DNA from: Martinezella lusitana
Lineage (GTDB): Bacteria > Pseudomonadota > Alphaproteobacteria > Rhizobiales > Rhizobiaceae
Assembly (NCBI RefSeq): GCF_014207095.1
Contig: NZ_JACHBG010000017.1
Span: forward strand, 55,327-119,326
Direction: 5' to 3'
DNA length: 64,000 bases
Positions 63,417 through 64,000 of the stretch are shown here, piece by piece. Every line of letters begins with the position of its first letter. The stretch's first letter is position 1. The notes under the pieces were generated by a model. The model was not told where the DNA came from and did no database searches. It worked only from the letters and a program-made list of their open reading frames with translations. Position numbers and translations under genes: made by a program.

Positions 63417-63772
63417 TACACATCGTCTTTAGCGATATATCCAGCCTTTAAGGGCATGAGCAACTTACATATTAAGCAAGCTCGACAACTTATTGTTATC
63501 CCACGAGTAACTTGAAGAGCGTATTTAGGGCCGCTGATGCGGCCGAAATGCATGACATCCTGAAGATCGCAGCCCCGTCAGGTGAAAAGCTTCTGGAAAT
63601 ATGATGCTTGGTTAGCCGCTTAAGCAAGCCGACGATTGTCAGTTGCGGCTTCGACAGGCGCGACGGTGATGAGTGGCCAAGCAACTTGGCGGATGTGCTG
63701 TGCCATCACGAGCACACCCTTCAGAGCTTGTTTCGGCGTCCGTTGATGCGTTCGAATTTCGTCAAATCAGCA

Positions 63773-63843
63773 GTTGGGCCAAGCTACATTCCGTTTTGGG
63801 CCAAAAGGGTATGGTTTGGGCCAAACTTGGTTCCGTTTTTACA
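63773..63843 (-). repeat. Transposon right end: TIR and three transposase-binding-type repeats
   Basis: The 30-bp TIR is 63814-63843 and reads, on the minus strand, TGTAAAAACGGAACCAAGT then TTGGCCCAAAC; 29 of 30 bases match the left TIR. Inverted GGGCCA repeats occur at 63775-63781, 63797-63803 and 63817-63823, spaced about 20-22 bp, closer than at the left end; such asymmetry is typical of Tn7-like ends. Confidence 0.88.
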
Positions 63844-63848
63844 CATTC
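63844..63848. repeat. Target-site duplication, right copy (CATTC)
   Basis: Matches 29228-29232. The following TGTAGCC preserves the original lysE stop codon (TAG) that the insertion displaced. Confidence 0.9.
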
Positions 63849-63905
63849 TGTAGCCGGCGACGCGATATCATTTAGTTCCATAATTCAGATTATCTGATTT
63901 TCTAT

Positions 63906-64000
63906 TGTAGCCGCAAAGTTGAAGTGTCCTGTTTTTGCAAAGTTGGAATGTCACTCTCCCCGGGTTTTTGATGACCTGGGAGATTGCGGATGGGACTGAT
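63906..64000 (+). mobile_element. Left end of a probable IS element, cut by window edge
   Basis: From about 63906 a terminal-repeat-like sequence contains two related units (GCAAAGTTGAAGTGTC and GCAAAGTTGGAATGTC). They are followed by CTGGGAGAT and an ATG at 63990 reading Met-Gly-Leu. Transposases of the ISNCY/IS1202-type group in rhizobia begin Met-Gly-Leu-Ile and are preceded by such repeats. Only four codons are visible, so the family is tentative. Confidence 0.4.

Larger units (their letters stand above)
29233..63843. mobile_element. 34.6-kb Tn7-like transposon with defence cargo
   Basis: Both ends are defined. The terminal inverted repeats are 30 bp with 29 matches (they begin TGTAAAAACGGAACCAAGT), with TGT...ACA termini. 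The 5-bp duplication CATTC is at 29228-29232 and 63844-63848. Each end has three TGGCCC-type repeats. The transposition genes tnsA-tnsB-tnsC-tniQ lie next to the left end and read toward it; everything to the right is cargo. TnsA plus DDE transposase implies cut-and-paste movement. Intact ends, duplication and genes suggest a recent insertion. No Cas genes or CRISPR array are present, so it is not a CRISPR-associated transposon; targeting is presumably by the TniQ protein. Confidence 0.92.

Noticed and set aside
63510..63604. 31-residue frame (LKSVFRAADAAEMHDILKIA...)
   Set aside because: Looks slightly protein-like, but too short, with only a TTG start and no family; possibly a gene remnant.
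29233..63843. CRISPR-associated transposon (CAST)
   Set aside because: No Cas12k or Cascade genes and no repeat-spacer array were found anywhere in the element.
63608..63853. 81-residue frame running across the transposon right end
   Set aside because: It reads through the terminal inverted repeat and has no ribosome-binding site.

Overview
The window looks like a Rhizobiales (Rhizobiaceae-type) replicon. It is GC-rich, carries a DUF992 protein, a class III adenylate cyclase with a sensor-like N-terminus, many ABC/LysR/LacI/MocR catabolic clusters, and a Tn7-like element of a kind common in rhizobia. No rRNA, tRNA or CRISPR array was seen.

Positions 1-29232 are ordinary, mostly metabolic chromosome or megaplasmid. 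In order: a truncated winged-helix regulator; a small membrane-anchored protein; a secreted Gly-rich repeat protein; peptidase T; a DUF992 protein; an adenylate cyclase; a nucleoside 2-deoxyribosyltransferase-like protein; a leftward cluster (HAL-family protein without the MIO triad, ornithine-cyclodeaminase family enzyme, PhnD-like binding protein); a cupin; a MocR regulator divergent from an SDR; a BMP-family (purine nucleoside-type) ABC transporter in operon with the two halves of a Tm-1-like protein and an SRPBCC protein; a short graveyard of broken genes (20.9-22.06 kb); a purine unit (LacI regulator, adenine deaminase, NCS2 permease); a LysR regulator divergent from an enol-lactonase-like hydrolase; and a LysE exporter.

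Positions 29233-63843 are one intact 34.6-kb Tn7-like transposon. Its 30-bp terminal inverted repeats match at 29 of 30 positions, it is flanked by the 5-bp duplication CATTC, and each end has three copies of a TGGCCC-type repeat. It sits in the last codon of lysE and rebuilds the same C-terminus and a stop codon. The transposition genes (tnsA, tnsB, tnsC, tniQ) read toward the left end. The rest is cargo dominated by predicted anti-phage or nucleotide-signalling genes: a Gabija-like OLD nuclease/UvrD helicase pair; a SLOG / double-TIR / SLOG cluster; a dNMP-kinase / MazG / uracil-DNA-glycosylase-like operon; a ThsB-like TIR with an Nmad2 protein and a patatin-like membrane phospholipase; a TIR protein with a long C-terminal extension; a PF10137-type TIR-like protein and a PIN-like nuclease; an operon of a TnsA-fold protein without catalytic residues, a soluble FtsH-like AAA/M41 protease and a metallophosphoesterase; then an XRE regulator, a broken PF13203 protein, a PIN toxin and a Phd-like small protein. 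Fragments and frameshifted ORFs indicate cargo turnover. A second mobile element, probably an IS with an ISNCY-type transposase, begins just beyond the right end and runs off the window.

The best candidates for undescribed systems are the SLOG/TIR/SLOG cluster together with the adjacent dNMP kinase/MazG/UDG operon (42.8-48.8 kb), and the TnsA-like/FtsH-like/phosphoesterase operon (57.7-61.2 kb).
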